DNA of 64,000 nucleotides from Vibrio campbellii CAIM 519 = NBRC 15631 = ATCC 25920 (GCF_002163755.1 NZ_CP015864.1:1786376-1850375), one strand, 5' to 3'; counted from the stretch's first letter, positions 43,159 through 52,472 are shown. Notes: generated by a model from the letters alone, not told the origin. Numbers and translations: made by a program.

Positions 43159-43596
43159 ATGGAAATCAGCGTAGGTGAAGTGGCAAAGCGCTCAGGGGTT
43201 AAGGTATCCGCATTACACTTTTATGAGCAAAAGGGATTGATTTCGAGCTGGCGAAATCAAGGCAATCAGCGTCGTTATCATCGCAGCGTGCTTCGTCGCG
43301 TGGCGGTCATCAAAGCTGCGCAGCAAGTTGGGTTGTCATTAGAAGAGATAAAACAGGCACTGGAAGAATTGCCTAAGCACCAAGCCCCAAACAAGGAACA
43401 GTGGGAAACCATGGCTAGTCATTGGCATGAGCAGTTAGAGCAGAAAATTCAAAAACTCAAAGCATTACAAAGTGACTTGGGAAGTTGTATTGGTTGCGGT
43501 TGCTTGTCGCTAGAAAACTGTGCATTAAGAAACCCAGAAGATATTCTGGGTAAAGAGCACGCAGGTTCAAATCTAATATTGGATGAAGAAGGTTGA
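43159..43596 (+). CDS. soxR: Redox-sensitive transcriptional activator SoxR
   Basis: A 145-residue MerR-family protein: HTH at residues ~4-45 (VGEVAKRSGVKVSALHFYEQ), dimerisation helix ~75-108, and the [2Fe-2S] cluster ligands Cys110, Cys113, Cys115 and Cys121 in CIGCGCLSLENC. This is diagnostic of SoxR. It shares a divergent promoter with the MFS gene; a SoxS gene is not present here. Confidence 0.96.
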   Translation: MEISVGEVAKRSGVKVSALHFYEQKGLISSWRNQGNQRRYHRSVLRRVAVIKAAQQVGLSLEEIKQALEELPKHQAPNKEQWETMASHWHEQLEQKIQKLKALQSDLGSCIGCGCLSLENCALRNPEDILGKEHAGSNLILDEEG

Positions 43597-43636
43597 GTTC
43601 TTCTTCATCGATGTGTTTGAAGAGTGAGTCTGGCGT

Positions 43637-44485
43637 CTATTGTTCTGTAATAGAAAACATCAATCGCTCAAATCGCTCATTGCCATGAAGTAGCTCTAGA
43701 TCGGGTTCTTCCGCTAGTAGATCGCGAATGGATGGGCTGGTATCAATCGCACGCTCCAAGTCCTCAATCGCTTGCTCTTCAATCCCTAAACGAGAGTATG
43801 CACAAGCACGTTGATACAAGGCTGGACCGTTGGTGTCATCTACTTCAAGTACTCTGTTACACAAGCTCAGTGCCCAGTGATACTCCTTGATCTCCATCGC
43901 AGCGTCAGCTTTGTAAGTCAATGCTTCCAAATCTCCTGGGCGAACAAGCAGAATTTCATCGTAGATATCGATGCGTTGCTCAGGTGTCTGTGAGCTTTGT
44001 GCGCGAAGCCATAAGTTATGGATCTCGTTGATCTTTTCTATTTCTTTGTTGTTCTCACTGATAATACGAGTCTTGCGTTTTAAGTCGCGCTCTAATGCTA
44101 AAAATTTCTTTTCGTACTCTTGGGCTATTTTTTCTAAGCGTTTGTCTGCCATTTCTTTGGTGTTGTGCTTGAACTCGCGCAGGGATTGCCAACCAACAAA
44201 AGCAATGAGCGAGGCGACACCAGCAATGATGTAGAAGAAGTACGTGACGGTGACATTGGCATAGTTCAGTGACTTATCGGCCACCGTTAACTCACGGTCA
44301 GTGATTTCAACAATCATTCTCCGCTCTAGGTCTTGTTGCTCCTGACGAAGTGATTTCAGCTCATCAAGGATATAACGCTCCATTAATGGTCGGTCTAAAA
44401 GGTCGGATTCTGAATGTTTTTCTTCTGATGCTAGGGTTGGAAAAGAGAGGAGAGCAGCGAAGAAGATGCCAATGAATAAGCGCAT
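43637..44485 (-). CDS. TPR-repeat membrane protein with coiled coil
   Basis: A 282-residue protein: signal peptide (1-20), coiled coil (~45-70), one transmembrane helix (TVTYFFYIIAGVASLIAFVG, ~79-98), a charged coiled coil (~105-165) and TPR-like helices (~165-265, EALTYKADAAMEIKEYHWAL, PALYQRACAYSRLGIEEQAI). It would sit in the inner membrane with a TPR domain for protein contacts. The ATG at 44485 has AAGGA upstream. Partners are unknown. Confidence 0.8.
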   Translation of the reverse strand: MRLFIGIFFAALLSFPTLASEEKHSESDLLDRPLMERYILDELKSLRQEQQDLERRMIVEITDRELTVADKSLNYANVTVTYFFYIIAGVASLIAFVGWQSLREFKHNTKEMADKRLEKIAQEYEKKFLALERDLKRKTRIISENNKEIEKINEIHNLWLRAQSSQTPEQRIDIYDEILLVRPGDLEALTYKADAAMEIKEYHWALSLCNRVLEVDDTNGPALYQRACAYSRLGIEEQAIEDLERAIDTSPSIRDLLAEEPDLELLHGNERFERLMFSITEQ

Positions 44486-44653
44486 AGAACGTCCTTTTGC
44501 GTCGTGTGTGGTGTAATCCCTGAAACCATAGCAAATAGAGGCTAGTTTTAGCAAAGAGCTGATAAAAAATGCTTGTTTTATAAGGTTTTCTAATAAGCTT
44601 GATGCTTGTCCTTGTTATGGTGAATGGATATCCTTTCTTTTTATTGGAAATGC

Positions 44654-45139
44654 ATGGCAAACAGTATGGACGCAAAATCACAAGCTTATCTTGAGCAATA
44701 TCTTCAAACATTATCCCAGCAAGAAAAAGACGCAATCCCATCGGTGAGTGCAGATTACTACTGCGCTGATGAACATAATGCGAATGCTTGCGCTGAATTG
44801 GTAAGAATTGGTCAGAAAACCGCCTCTTGCAGCATGGAGCTTTGGTATAGCGAACAGGGAGAAATGATGCCTCAAGTTGGACACTTACAAGTTGTGACCA
44901 ACTGGGATGGTGAACCTGTATGCGTCATTCGAATCACTGATGTAAGTACTTGTCGATATGCAGACGTGAGTGAGGAATTTGCTCACGCAGAAGGGGAAGG
45001 TGACCGCACAATGGCTTGGTGGCGAAAAGCGCACACCAGATTTTTTAAAGCGGAATGCGAAGAGCTTGGTATCGAATGGCATGAGCAGCGATTATTGCTT
45101 CTAGAGCGGTTTGAAGTAGTGTATCCGCAATTGAAATGA
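44654..45139 (+). CDS. ASCH-domain protein
   Basis: A 161-residue cytosolic protein. The ASCH fold is suggested by ELWYSEQGEMMPQVGHLQVV (~62-81), PVCVIRITDVSTC (~87-99) and FAHAEGEGDRTMAWWRKAHTRFF (from FAHAEGE, ~110). Related proteins are RNA-binding or amidohydrolases. I take the ATG at 44654 (MANSMDAK) with GGAAATGC upstream; a longer start at 44624 is less likely. A terminator follows directly. Confidence 0.78.
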   Translation: MANSMDAKSQAYLEQYLQTLSQQEKDAIPSVSADYYCADEHNANACAELVRIGQKTASCSMELWYSEQGEMMPQVGHLQVVTNWDGEPVCVIRITDVSTCRYADVSEEFAHAEGEGDRTMAWWRKAHTRFFKAECEELGIEWHEQRLLLLERFEVVYPQLK

Positions 45140-45148
45140 ACCTGATAG

Positions 45149-45179
45149 AAAAAGGCTTGGTGAAATGCTAAGCCTTTTT
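45149..45179. terminator. Terminator between the ASCH and GNAT genes
   Basis: The stem AAAAGGCTT / AAGCCTTTT is flanked by A and T runs and serves both convergent genes. Confidence 0.85.
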
Positions 45180-45192
45180 CTAATAAGATTGT

Positions 45193-45756
45193 TTACGCCA
45201 ATTGTTCTTGGCTATAGAGCTGTTGGATCAGCGTTTGCCACTCTTCTCTTAATACGCCATATTTTACTGAGTCGTAGTACTTGCCTTGGTAATAACGTAC
45301 TTTGCGAATGCGTGCTTCTCGCTGCATGCCAAGCTTTTCTGCACAACGCATCATTCTTGGGTTACCTGACCATGTTGTTAAGCCCACTCGTTCTATGTCT
45401 TGGGTATCAAAGATGTGGCTTATCCAAGGCACGAGTGCGGAAAAGCCCAGCCCTCTATCCCAGTAGTTCGAATCGTAAATGACGATGCCAGCTTCCAACC
45501 AACGAGTGCTCTCACATTCCCAATACCAGCTCACTGAACCGACAGGTTTGCCCTCAAACTCAATCAACAACATGTCTTTGCCTTTCAGTAGGCGTTGAAA
45601 TGTGTGGTTCCGAAAGCCTTCTAATGTCGGTGTTTGATAAGGGAAGTAAGGACCATTAAATTGCGCCCAGCGTTCATCCTCAGTGATGAGCTTATAGAGC
45701 GCTTTGGCTTCTTCCGGAACGGCTCTTCTTAGTGTGACGCCTTGGAAATGGTACAT
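45193..45756 (-). CDS. GNAT-family N-acetyltransferase (RimJ-like)
   Basis: A 187-residue acetyltransferase. LRRAVPEEAKALYKL opens the fold, EFEGKPVGSVSWYW is strand 4, YWDRGLGFSAL holds the acetyl-CoA pyrophosphate loop, and NPRMMRCAEKLGMQ is the C-terminal motif. The start at 45756 has AAAAGGAG 4-9 bases upstream. It lies 35 bp after the methyltransferase gene stop, so the two form an operon. Confidence 0.88.
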   Translation of the reverse strand: MYHFQGVTLRRAVPEEAKALYKLITEDERWAQFNGPYFPYQTPTLEGFRNHTFQRLLKGKDMLLIEFEGKPVGSVSWYWECESTRWLEAGIVIYDSNYWDRGLGFSALVPWISHIFDTQDIERVGLTTWSGNPRMMRCAEKLGMQREARIRKVRYYQGKYYDSVKYGVLREEWQTLIQQLYSQEQLA

Positions 45757-45791
45757 AACACTCCTTTTAGTAACGGATTGATAGTAACGAG

Positions 45792-46379
45792 TTAACGTTT
45801 GATGGCAGTGATGCTGAACGTATGCCAATGTTTAGCGTTCCCGACAGCAGTGGTGCCTTCTTCATCCCTCTCATAAAAGTGGATGATTTCGTAATCGTCA
45901 AATAATGCTTCGACTTCTTCCTTGGTAAACGCACTGATATTTGAGTGTATGTCTGTACCAACCCAGGAATCGCGAATCCCCAGTAAATCGCCGCAGAATA
46001 TACCACCCGGTTGTAATGTTTCGTTAATTCTCTGCCACACGCTTTCGAAGCGTTCACTAGGGCAAAAGAACAAGCTTGCACTGGCAATAAATAAACTGCA
46101 CGGTGGGTAATCAAAGTCACTAAAGCAAGATTGCGATATGGAAAAGTTAGGATTGCCTTCGAAACGCGTCAAGCAAGTTTCCACCGCATCTTGATGAGTG
46201 TCAAACGCGTAAACGGTAAAGCTTTGATTAAGAAGGTAGTTTGAATCTCGACCAGTACCGCATCCTGCATCAATGGCGATTTTGCTGTCGAGCATAAGGA
46301 GATTGGCGGCACGTTCTACGTTTGGTCGGTGAGGTTGGCTTGCAACCTTTTGGTAGTATTCGTTCCATGCTACTGACAT
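45792..46379 (-). CDS. Class I SAM-dependent methyltransferase (TehB-like)
   Basis: A 195-residue Rossmann methyltransferase: motif I AIDAGCGTGRDSNYLL (~35-50), motif II acidic residue in VYAFDTHQDA, and LQPGGIFCGDLLG (~122-134). The size resembles TehB/thiopurine-type small-molecule methyltransferases. The substrate is unknown. It precedes the GNAT gene on the same strand. Confidence 0.85.
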   Translation of the reverse strand: MSVAWNEYYQKVASQPHRPNVERAANLLMLDSKIAIDAGCGTGRDSNYLLNQSFTVYAFDTHQDAVETCLTRFEGNPNFSISQSCFSDFDYPPCSLFIASASLFFCPSERFESVWQRINETLQPGGIFCGDLLGIRDSWVGTDIHSNISAFTKEEVEALFDDYEIIHFYERDEEGTTAVGNAKHWHTFSITAIKR

Positions 46380-46961
46380 TGAGGTTCCCTCTTAATACAT
46401 AACGTTAACTTTCGATTATATATCAAGCGTTGAAAGTAAGTAATGCGAGCGATTGTAGCCAAGTCGCAGTTTTCTTAATCAAGCAATCGAATCTAAATGA
46501 GTCGGTATGGCTTTTGAGGGAATACGATTCGGGCGGACAATATCATTTTTTTTACTTATCTTTTACTCAAGAATGGTCAATATCACTAATATCTGGTGGT
46601 AATTACCAACACTGCACTGAGAGAAACCACCGTTCTAGCTTAACTTATTGATATTTAAAGGGTAAACGTTTGGCATGGCGATTGCGTATAAACAGTGAGC
46701 GTAAGAGGTCGTAACTTGCGTAGGTGGTTAAGTTTTTGTTAATTTTATTAACTTGCCATGGATAGTTCTTTTGCGATTGATAATTGCGAAACACAGCGGA
46801 AGCGCGGCTCTCTTATAAAGTTGTCTATTTCAGATGCAAAACTCACTGTTTGTCTGCTGGGAGTAGGATGCTAGGTTGCCGGATGTTCAGTTCGTTAACT
46901 CAGCCCCGAGGCGCAAGCCTGATGGAGACAAACAGGAGAATACAAAAATAAAAAAGGAATC
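46380..46961. other. Promoter and long leader region of the first RND operon
   Basis: This holds a perfect 12-bp palindrome TGGTAATTACCA (46597-46608), a conserved block (46640-46655) and a sigma-54 promoter (46671-46685). The predicted transcript would have a ~265-base leader containing the GNRA-capped hairpin AGGC-GCAA-GCCT near 46911. A 73-codon ORF at 46430-46651 looks like chance. Confidence 0.6.
46671..46685 (+). promoter_or_regulatory. Sigma-54 (RpoN) promoter upstream of the RND operon
   Basis: TGGCAT-N5-TTGC matches the -24/-12 consensus TGGCAC-N5-TTGC in nine of ten positions. A near-copy of this promoter with its upstream block exists at 51481-51526. Confidence 0.75.
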
Positions 46962-48122
46962 TTGATGTTAGCAAAACCAGTATTACGTTGGCTTTTACCC
47001 TTCTTTGTGGTGGGCAGTTCTTATGCGGGTTATGCCGCAATTGCTGCTACTGCGCCCGAGAAAGAGTCAACCAAAGACACCGTTACTGAACCGACGGTAC
47101 AAACCTCTTCACTCTTTCCTACCGATCACAAAGTGGTTATCACCAGCCATGGTGAGATGGTTCCTTTCGAGAAAACACACTTAGCGGCGCAAGTTAGCGG
47201 CGAAGTAGTCAGTTGGCACCCCAACTTTGTGACAGGTGGCATCGTTAAGCGTGGAGAGGTGTTATTCACGATTGAGAGTGATAACTACGAAGCGGCCGTT
47301 TTACAGGCAGAAGCTGGCTTGGCAAGCGCACGTGCTGCGTTGATCGAAGAGCAAGCCAAAGCGGAAGTCGCAAAACGCCAAGCGAAAAAGTTAAGCGACA
47401 AACAAGTGACCGACCTTTACTTACGCAAGCCACATGTGTTGAGTGCTCAGGCTCAAGTGAAGTCAGCTCAAGCCGCGCTGAAGCGAGCGAAGCGCGACCT
47501 AGAAAATTGCAAAGTAGTAGCGCCATATGATGCGCTCGTCGTTGAGCGTGAAATCGGTGTGGGTCAGTTTGTTTCTTCTGGTTCTCGTGTGGCAACACTG
47601 AACAATATCGAAGTGGCGGAAATCCACGTTCCTATCGCTGGCTTTGACAGTGCGTTTCTTCCTGAATCACTGAAAGAGCTGCGTGCAACGGTTACGCAAC
47701 AAGGCATTCTATCGACGACTCGTGAAGGTAAAGTTGTTCGAGATCTTGGCATGATCGACAGCGCGACGCGCATGATCAACATGGTCATCCAAGTAAGAGA
47801 CCCATATGGTCTCGACAACAATCAGCCGCCAATTAAGTTTGGCTCGTATGTTGAAGTTAGCTTTACTGGTAAGGAACTTAAGCATATCTACCGTCTTCCT
47901 CAAGAGCTGGTGAGAAACCGCACTGTATGGGTTGTGAATGGTGAAAATGAGCTTCAACCAAGAACGGTAAATGTCCTTCGTGCTGAGGGGGAATTCCTCC
48001 TCGTGGGCGAGGGTCTTGAGCAATCAGACAAGTTGGTACTGACGTTGCCTGAGTACCCACAAAAAGGCATGGCTGTCCAAGTCGCAAAAAAGAATGACGA
48101 CTCCGAAACCGTCGTACAGTAA
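46962..48122 (+). CDS. RND efflux periplasmic adaptor (HlyD/MFP family)
   Basis: A 386-residue membrane-fusion protein. A single N-terminal membrane anchor or signal (residues 1-27) is followed by a lipoyl-like domain (KTHLAAQVSGEVVSWHPNFV, KRGEVLFTIES), an alpha-hairpin (~95-165, Ala/Lys-rich) and a beta-barrel (APYDALVVEREIGVGQFVSS). AAGGA precedes the ATG. It forms an operon with the RND permease 13 bp downstream and would link it to an outer-membrane channel encoded elsewhere. Confidence 0.92.
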   Translation: MMLAKPVLRWLLPFFVVGSSYAGYAAIAATAPEKESTKDTVTEPTVQTSSLFPTDHKVVITSHGEMVPFEKTHLAAQVSGEVVSWHPNFVTGGIVKRGEVLFTIESDNYEAAVLQAEAGLASARAALIEEQAKAEVAKRQAKKLSDKQVTDLYLRKPHVLSAQAQVKSAQAALKRAKRDLENCKVVAPYDALVVEREIGVGQFVSSGSRVATLNNIEVAEIHVPIAGFDSAFLPESLKELRATVTQQGILSTTREGKVVRDLGMIDSATRMINMVIQVRDPYGLDNNQPPIKFGSYVEVSFTGKELKHIYRLPQELVRNRTVWVVNGENELQPRTVNVLRAEGEFLLVGEGLEQSDKLVLTLPEYPQKGMAVQVAKKNDDSETVVQ

Positions 48123-48135
48123 GTAGGAGTCAATC

Positions 48136-51100
48136 ATGGAAGAGAATCAACAAAAGGGCATCATTGCCTATTTTGCGAATAACTCTGTCGCTGCGAACCT
48201 AATGATGGTGTTCATCATCGTGATGGGTATCGTCAGCTTCATGTTCATTCAACGACAAATGTTTCCAAACGTTGAAGTAAACTACATTAATATTCACGCG
48301 GCATACCCTGGAGCCTCTCCTCAAGAGATTGAAGAGAGTATTTTGGTTAAAGTCGAAGAGTCGATCAAAGACGTTACTGGGATCAAAAAGACCGTAGCAC
48401 GTGCTTCTCGAGGTAGCGCTCATGTATCGATAGAAGTGGATGTGAATGCCGACATCAAACGTGTATTGGACGATGTAAAGCAGCGGGTAGATACCTTATC
48501 TAACCTGCCAGCAGGGATGGAACCCATCAACGTTTATCAGGTGGAATGGCGACAAGAGGTGATAGAGATGGGCTTGGTGGGTGATAGGCCACTAGAAGAG
48601 CTCAAACCTATCGCTAAGCAAGTTGAAGACGAATTACTGCAACTGAAAAACGTTATGCTGGTGGATATAAATGCACCAGAAGAAGAGATTGCGATTGAAG
48701 TCGATCCGCTTGTTTTGCGCAAATACGACCTGACTTTGAACGATGTGAGTAATGCGATTCGTCGTTATTCTGCAAACTATTCTGCTGGTGAAGTAAAAAC
48801 CAATGCAGGCATGATCGCAGTACGTATTGAGAACCAATACTACCGTGGTGATGAGTTCCGCAATATCCCAGTTAAGCTGGGAGCGAATGGTGCGAAGGTA
48901 CTCCTTCAAGATATCGCAACGATTAAAGACGGCTTCACAGAAGAAGATCGTTACTTCGAATACTCGGGTCAAAACGCGATCTACATGGCGGTTCAAGCCA
49001 CGCGTGATCAAAACATCATCCCAGTTGCTGAATCCGTTCGTAACTACATCGAAGCAAAGAACAAAACCTTACCTGACGACATTCAACTGAAAGTTCTCGT
49101 TGATATGACCTACTACTTAAATGGTCGTCTCGACATGATGCTGAAGAACCTTCTTCAAGGTGCCGCATTGGTTGCCATCATGCTCTCGGTATTCCTTCGC
49201 TTCCGCTTAGCAATGTGGGTAATGTTGGGGTTACCAGTGTGTTTCTTAGGCGCAGTGATGATGATGCCAATGCTGGGTATCACCGTGAATATTGTGTCTC
49301 TGTTCGCCTTTATCATGGTGCTCGGTATTGTGGTCGATGACGCCATCGTAACCGGGGAAAGTGCCTACAGTGAGATCGAAGAGAAGGGTGGTGGTGTTGA
49401 GAACGTTGTGACGGGTGTTAAGCGTGTCGCGACTCCGGCGACCTTTGGTGTGTTAACCACGATAGCGGTATTTGCCCCATTCCTACTCTCAAGTGGGATT
49501 GATAGTGCCTTCTTCTACGGCATTGCGGGTGTGGTGATCCTGTGTCTTATCTTTAGCTTGATAGAATCTAAGTTGATCTTGCCGGCTCACTTAGCCCACA
49601 CCAACTTTACGCCAATCAAAGCAGGCGGTTGGCGGGATAATTTCAACAAGCGTTTCTTCGGATTTGTAAATGGTCCTTACCGCAGCTTTGTTAAGGTTTG
49701 TGCCCATTGGCGTTGGACCGTGTTTGCCTTCTTCTGTGGTCTGTTACTGATTAGTGCAGCTTTAGTTAGCTCGAACTATGTTCGTGTGATTCCAAACCCG
49801 AAAGTGCCAACGGATTATCCGGCGATTACGATTGAGATGAATGACACGGTGTCGAGCGAGCAAACCATCAATGCGTTAAAAACCATTGAAGGCGTGATGC
49901 AGAAAATCGAAAACCAGATCATTGATGAGCATGGTCAGGGGATGATTCGAGATGTGCTTTCTTATAACCGCAGCCGTACTGAAGGTCGTATTCTTGTACC
50001 GCTTGTGGATGAAGAATTACGTCCATTCAATACCTTTGAACTTGCACGTCGCTGGCGTGAGGCAATGCCAGTTATTCCGGGCATGAAGAGCTTTAAGATC
50101 CGCGAGCAAAGTGCAGGTGGCGGTGACCGCGACGAGTTTGGTTACTTGCTGTTTGGCTCGGATATCAATGAGCTAAACGAAGCAGGTCGCTATTTGATTG
50201 GTCGCTTGCAGCAAGAGGAAGGTTTGTACGATATCTCGTCGTCTATTGATTCCGGTAGTAAAGAGGTACTGCTATCACTTGCCCCGGTTGCTTATGACTT
50301 GGGCTTGGATCTGACTATGATCGCAGAACAAGTGGGCGGTAGTTTCTACGGCGGCGAAGCACAACGCATTATTCGTGATGGCGAAGAAATCAAAGTCATG
50401 GTGCGTTACCCGCAACTGACGCGTGAAGCTTTCTCATCACTTCGTTACGCTGTGATTACCACACCAGCAGGCAAGAAGGTCATGCTTGGTGATGTGGTGA
50501 AGATCAACGAACAACCGGGTGTGAGTAGTATTCGACGTGAAGGCGGTTATCAAACCGTTTATGTGTATGGCTCTATAGATGAAGAGTTGGTTGAACCTCA
50601 AGAAGTGGTGAAAGTTATCGACGACAACATCTTACCGGACATGAAGCAATCCTTCCCAAGTGTGAAAACGGAATTGGGTGGTGACATCGAAGAGCAAGCC
50701 GCGCAACGTAACGAGCAAATCATGTTCTTTATTGCTGGCATGATCATCGTATACATCTTGTTGGCCGTGCCGCTTAAGAGCTACACCCAACCGCTGATCG
50801 TCATGTCGGTAATTCCGTTTAGCTTAACGGGTGCGATTTGGGGACACTTCTGGCTGGATATGGACATCAGCATGATGTCGACATTTGGTTTAATTGCAGC
50901 AGCGGGTGTGGTTATCAACGATTCCTTGGTGATGACGGATTACGTTAACCAAGTGCGAGAAAAAGGCATGAGCATTAAACAGGCGGTTGTTGAAGCTGGC
51001 TGTGCTCGTTTTCGAGCGATCACGCTGACGTCTATTACCACCTTCGCAGGTGTACTTCCTATCATGTTTGAAACCAGCTTGCAGGCGCGTTTTGTTATCC

Positions 51101-51294
51101 CGATGGCGGTCGCGCTTGGTTTTGCCGTTCTGTTTGCAACTGTCCTTACCTTGATTCTTGTGCCTTGTTTGTACCTGATGCTAGAGGATATTAAAAACAT
51201 CTTCCGCATTGTTAAACGATTCTTTGGTCGTTTGATAGGTAAGTTCAAATCACAGTCATCAAACACTGTCGGCAACGAAAGCACGCAAAGCTAG
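48136..51294 (+). CDS. RND multidrug efflux permease
   Basis: A 1052-residue inner-membrane proton antiporter. Twelve helices with two large periplasmic loops are visible. TM4 carries the proton-relay Asp pair in MVLGIVVDDAIVTGESAY (~405); TM10-11 have FGLIAAAGVVINDSLVMTDYV (starting FGLIAAAG). The N-terminus (NNSVAANLMMVFIIVMGIVS) and AYPGASPQEIEESILVKVEE follow the Vibrio RND group distinct from AcrB. The frame is intact over more than 3 kb. The substrate is unknown. Confidence 0.94.
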   Translation: MEENQQKGIIAYFANNSVAANLMMVFIIVMGIVSFMFIQRQMFPNVEVNYINIHAAYPGASPQEIEESILVKVEESIKDVTGIKKTVARASRGSAHVSIEVDVNADIKRVLDDVKQRVDTLSNLPAGMEPINVYQVEWRQEVIEMGLVGDRPLEELKPIAKQVEDELLQLKNVMLVDINAPEEEIAIEVDPLVLRKYDLTLNDVSNAIRRYSANYSAGEVKTNAGMIAVRIENQYYRGDEFRNIPVKLGANGAKVLLQDIATIKDGFTEEDRYFEYSGQNAIYMAVQATRDQNIIPVAESVRNYIEAKNKTLPDDIQLKVLVDMTYYLNGRLDMMLKNLLQGAALVAIMLSVFLRFRLAMWVMLGLPVCFLGAVMMMPMLGITVNIVSLFAFIMVLGIVVDDAIVTGESAYSEIEEKGGGVENVVTGVKRVATPATFGVLTTIAVFAPFLLSSGIDSAFFYGIAGVVILCLIFSLIESKLILPAHLAHTNFTPIKAGGWRDNFNKRFFGFVNGPYRSFVKVCAHWRWTVFAFFCGLLLISAALVSSNYVRVIPNPKVPTDYPAITIEMNDTVSSEQTINALKTIEGVMQKIENQIIDEHGQGMIRDVLSYNRSRTEGRILVPLVDEELRPFNTFELARRWREAMPVIPGMKSFKIREQSAGGGDRDEFGYLLFGSDINELNEAGRYLIGRLQQEEGLYDISSSIDSGSKEVLLSLAPVAYDLGLDLTMIAEQVGGSFYGGEAQRIIRDGEEIKVMVRYPQLTREAFSSLRYAVITTPAGKKVMLGDVVKINEQPGVSSIRREGGYQTVYVYGSIDEELVEPQEVVKVIDDNILPDMKQSFPSVKTELGGDIEEQAAQRNEQIMFFIAGMIIVYILLAVPLKSYTQPLIVMSVIPFSLTGAIWGHFWLDMDISMMSTFGLIAAAGVVINDSLVMTDYVNQVREKGMSIKQAVVEAGCARFRAITLTSITTFAGVLPIMFETSLQARFVIPMAVALGFAVLFATVLTLILVPCLYLMLEDIKNIFRIVKRFFGRLIGKFKSQSSNTVGNESTQS

Positions 51295-51315
51295 TTTCAC
51301 CTAAAGCGAAAATCT

Positions 51316-51340
51316 AAAGCAGCCTTCGGGCTGCTTTTTT
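51316..51340 (+). terminator. Terminator after the first RND operon
   Basis: The 9-bp stem AAAGCAGCC / GGCTGCTTT with a TTCG tetraloop and a T tail is one of the strongest in the window. Confidence 0.9.
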
Positions 51341-51511
51341 TGTGCCTTAAGCGAACTGAAATGGACTATCTACATAATAAGTTTGGTGAATGGTTTGTTG
51401 TTCATGGATATCGTTGGTTAATTTAACACTGTGTGTGTGAAATTCGCCATAAAGCAGATGGTAGAAAAATAAACCTTTGTTTAAGTTGTTGATATTAAAG
51501 GTTTAAAAAGT

Positions 51512-51526
51512 TGGCACTCTATGTGC
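51512..51526 (+). promoter_or_regulatory. Second sigma-54-type promoter, before a small periplasmic protein gene
   Basis: TGGCAC-N5-GTGC lies ~50 bp before the ATG of the 88-residue gene. The 16-base block at 51481-51496 matches the one at 46640-46655 in 14 of 16 positions, with identical distance (22 bp from TTGATATT to TTGGCA). Confidence 0.65.
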
Positions 51527-51575
51527 AATGTATAGAATGCAACCCAATGAACTGCTAATCCTTAAGGAGCTTATT

Positions 51576-51842
51576 ATGCAAAGCGTATTTCTATCTACTC
51601 TAGGTCTTATTGCTGTAATGTCATCACCAATCGCTGCTGCTAACACTCTAGACAAAGAAGAGTGGAGTGCGGATTTACGTCAAGAATTTACAACAATGAA
51701 GCATGAGGCGGTTGCGGACATCCAACAAATGAACATGGATGCTATTGATGAACGCGATGAACGCATTGTTAAACACATCAAAGAACAACAAGCTCAACTG
51801 GTAAAGATCAAATGCCAGAAGACAGAGGCAACCAAGTCATAA
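51576..51842 (+). CDS. Small periplasmic protein co-regulated with the RND operon
   Basis: An 88-residue protein with a signal peptide (1-22, ending IAAAN) and a charged, helical mature part (EWSADLRQEFTTMKHEAVADIQQ, from EWSADL) with one Cys near the end. AAGGAG stands 7 bases before the ATG. It could be a Spy/CpxP-like stress helper by size and helicity, but no signature motif is present. Its sigma-54-like promoter almost copies that of the RND operon. Confidence 0.65.
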   Translation: MQSVFLSTLGLIAVMSSPIAAANTLDKEEWSADLRQEFTTMKHEAVADIQQMNMDAIDERDERIVKHIKEQQAQLVKIKCQKTEATKS

Positions 51843-51954
51843 CCTCTGACGACAAAGATTCCGTGTTAGTCACAAGGACGAGTGACTAACCAGAGTGCAT
51901 CCGATACAAGCATGACGTTAGTGAGCAGTCAGCGTCAACCTTGTTGCTCTATTT

Positions 51955-51982
51955 GCCAACCTATTTATGGGTTGGCTTTTTT
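51955..51982 (+). terminator. Terminator after the small periplasmic protein
   Basis: The stem GCCAACC / GGTTGGC is followed by six T. Confidence 0.85.
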
Positions 51983-52045
51983 ATGCCTGTTGATTGAGGA
52001 GGGGCGTCAAAACTGAGAGTTGAGTAGGAGAAATACGGCAGATAG

Positions 52046-52080
52046 AAAAAAGCCCGCGAAGAATACCTTCACGGGCGAAA
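52046..52080 (-). terminator. Minus-strand terminator with no matching gene
   Basis: The stem GCCCGCGAAG / CTTCACGGGC (one mismatch) has a T run on the minus strand, although no annotated minus-strand gene ends nearby. It may end a small RNA or short peptide transcript from the 52080-52250 region. Confidence 0.6.
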
Positions 52081-52472
52081 AAAGGGCACCAAATTGGGTG
52101 TCTATTCATTTTGGAGATGGTCGAACGTCCATATCATACTGACAATAGGCTTGGTGAAAGGCTTACCACCAGTGCGACCAACGAGGCTAAAGTTAACATT
52201 GTTGTAATGATTGTTAAAATGTTAATTCTTCAATCAATGATTTCATTATCGTTAGTTCAGGGTGTGAATGTGTTGTTGGTGTGTGTCATAAGTGTGCCAA
52301 ATATCGTTTTTGATAATAAAACTTATCATAAATCCTACGGTGATCATTTGGATTGGTTATATAAAACTCGACATACTGCATTCTTAACTGTTTCATATTT
52401 GCACTTAATGCCACATAATAACTCTGTGTTTGTTAAGCATTTGTATTGCTTTTAACGCTATTTGCTGAGAAC
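52081..52472. other. Gap with a possible minus-strand short transcript
   Basis: No supported gene on the plus strand; a 114-codon open frame at 52111-52455 has weak coding character. On the minus strand a 21-codon hydrophobic ORF (MLTLASLVALVVSLSPSLL...) occurs near 52130-52195 without a clear ribosome-binding site, upstream of the terminator at 52046-52080. Confidence 0.35.

Noticed and set aside
46430..46651. 73-codon ORF upstream of the first RND operon
   Set aside because: It has no ATG or GTG with a ribosome-binding site, overlaps a palindrome and the sigma-54 promoter block, and its composition looks random.
46690..46961. Qrr-type quorum sRNA or cyclic-di-GMP riboswitch after the sigma-54 promoter
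   Set aside because: A sigma-54 promoter before a non-coding stretch prompted the check, but neither the conserved Qrr core nor the c-di-GMP aptamer core was found.
52111..52455. 114-codon ORF between the RND operons
   Set aside because: No ribosome-binding site and odd composition; the region fits regulatory or minus-strand RNA better.
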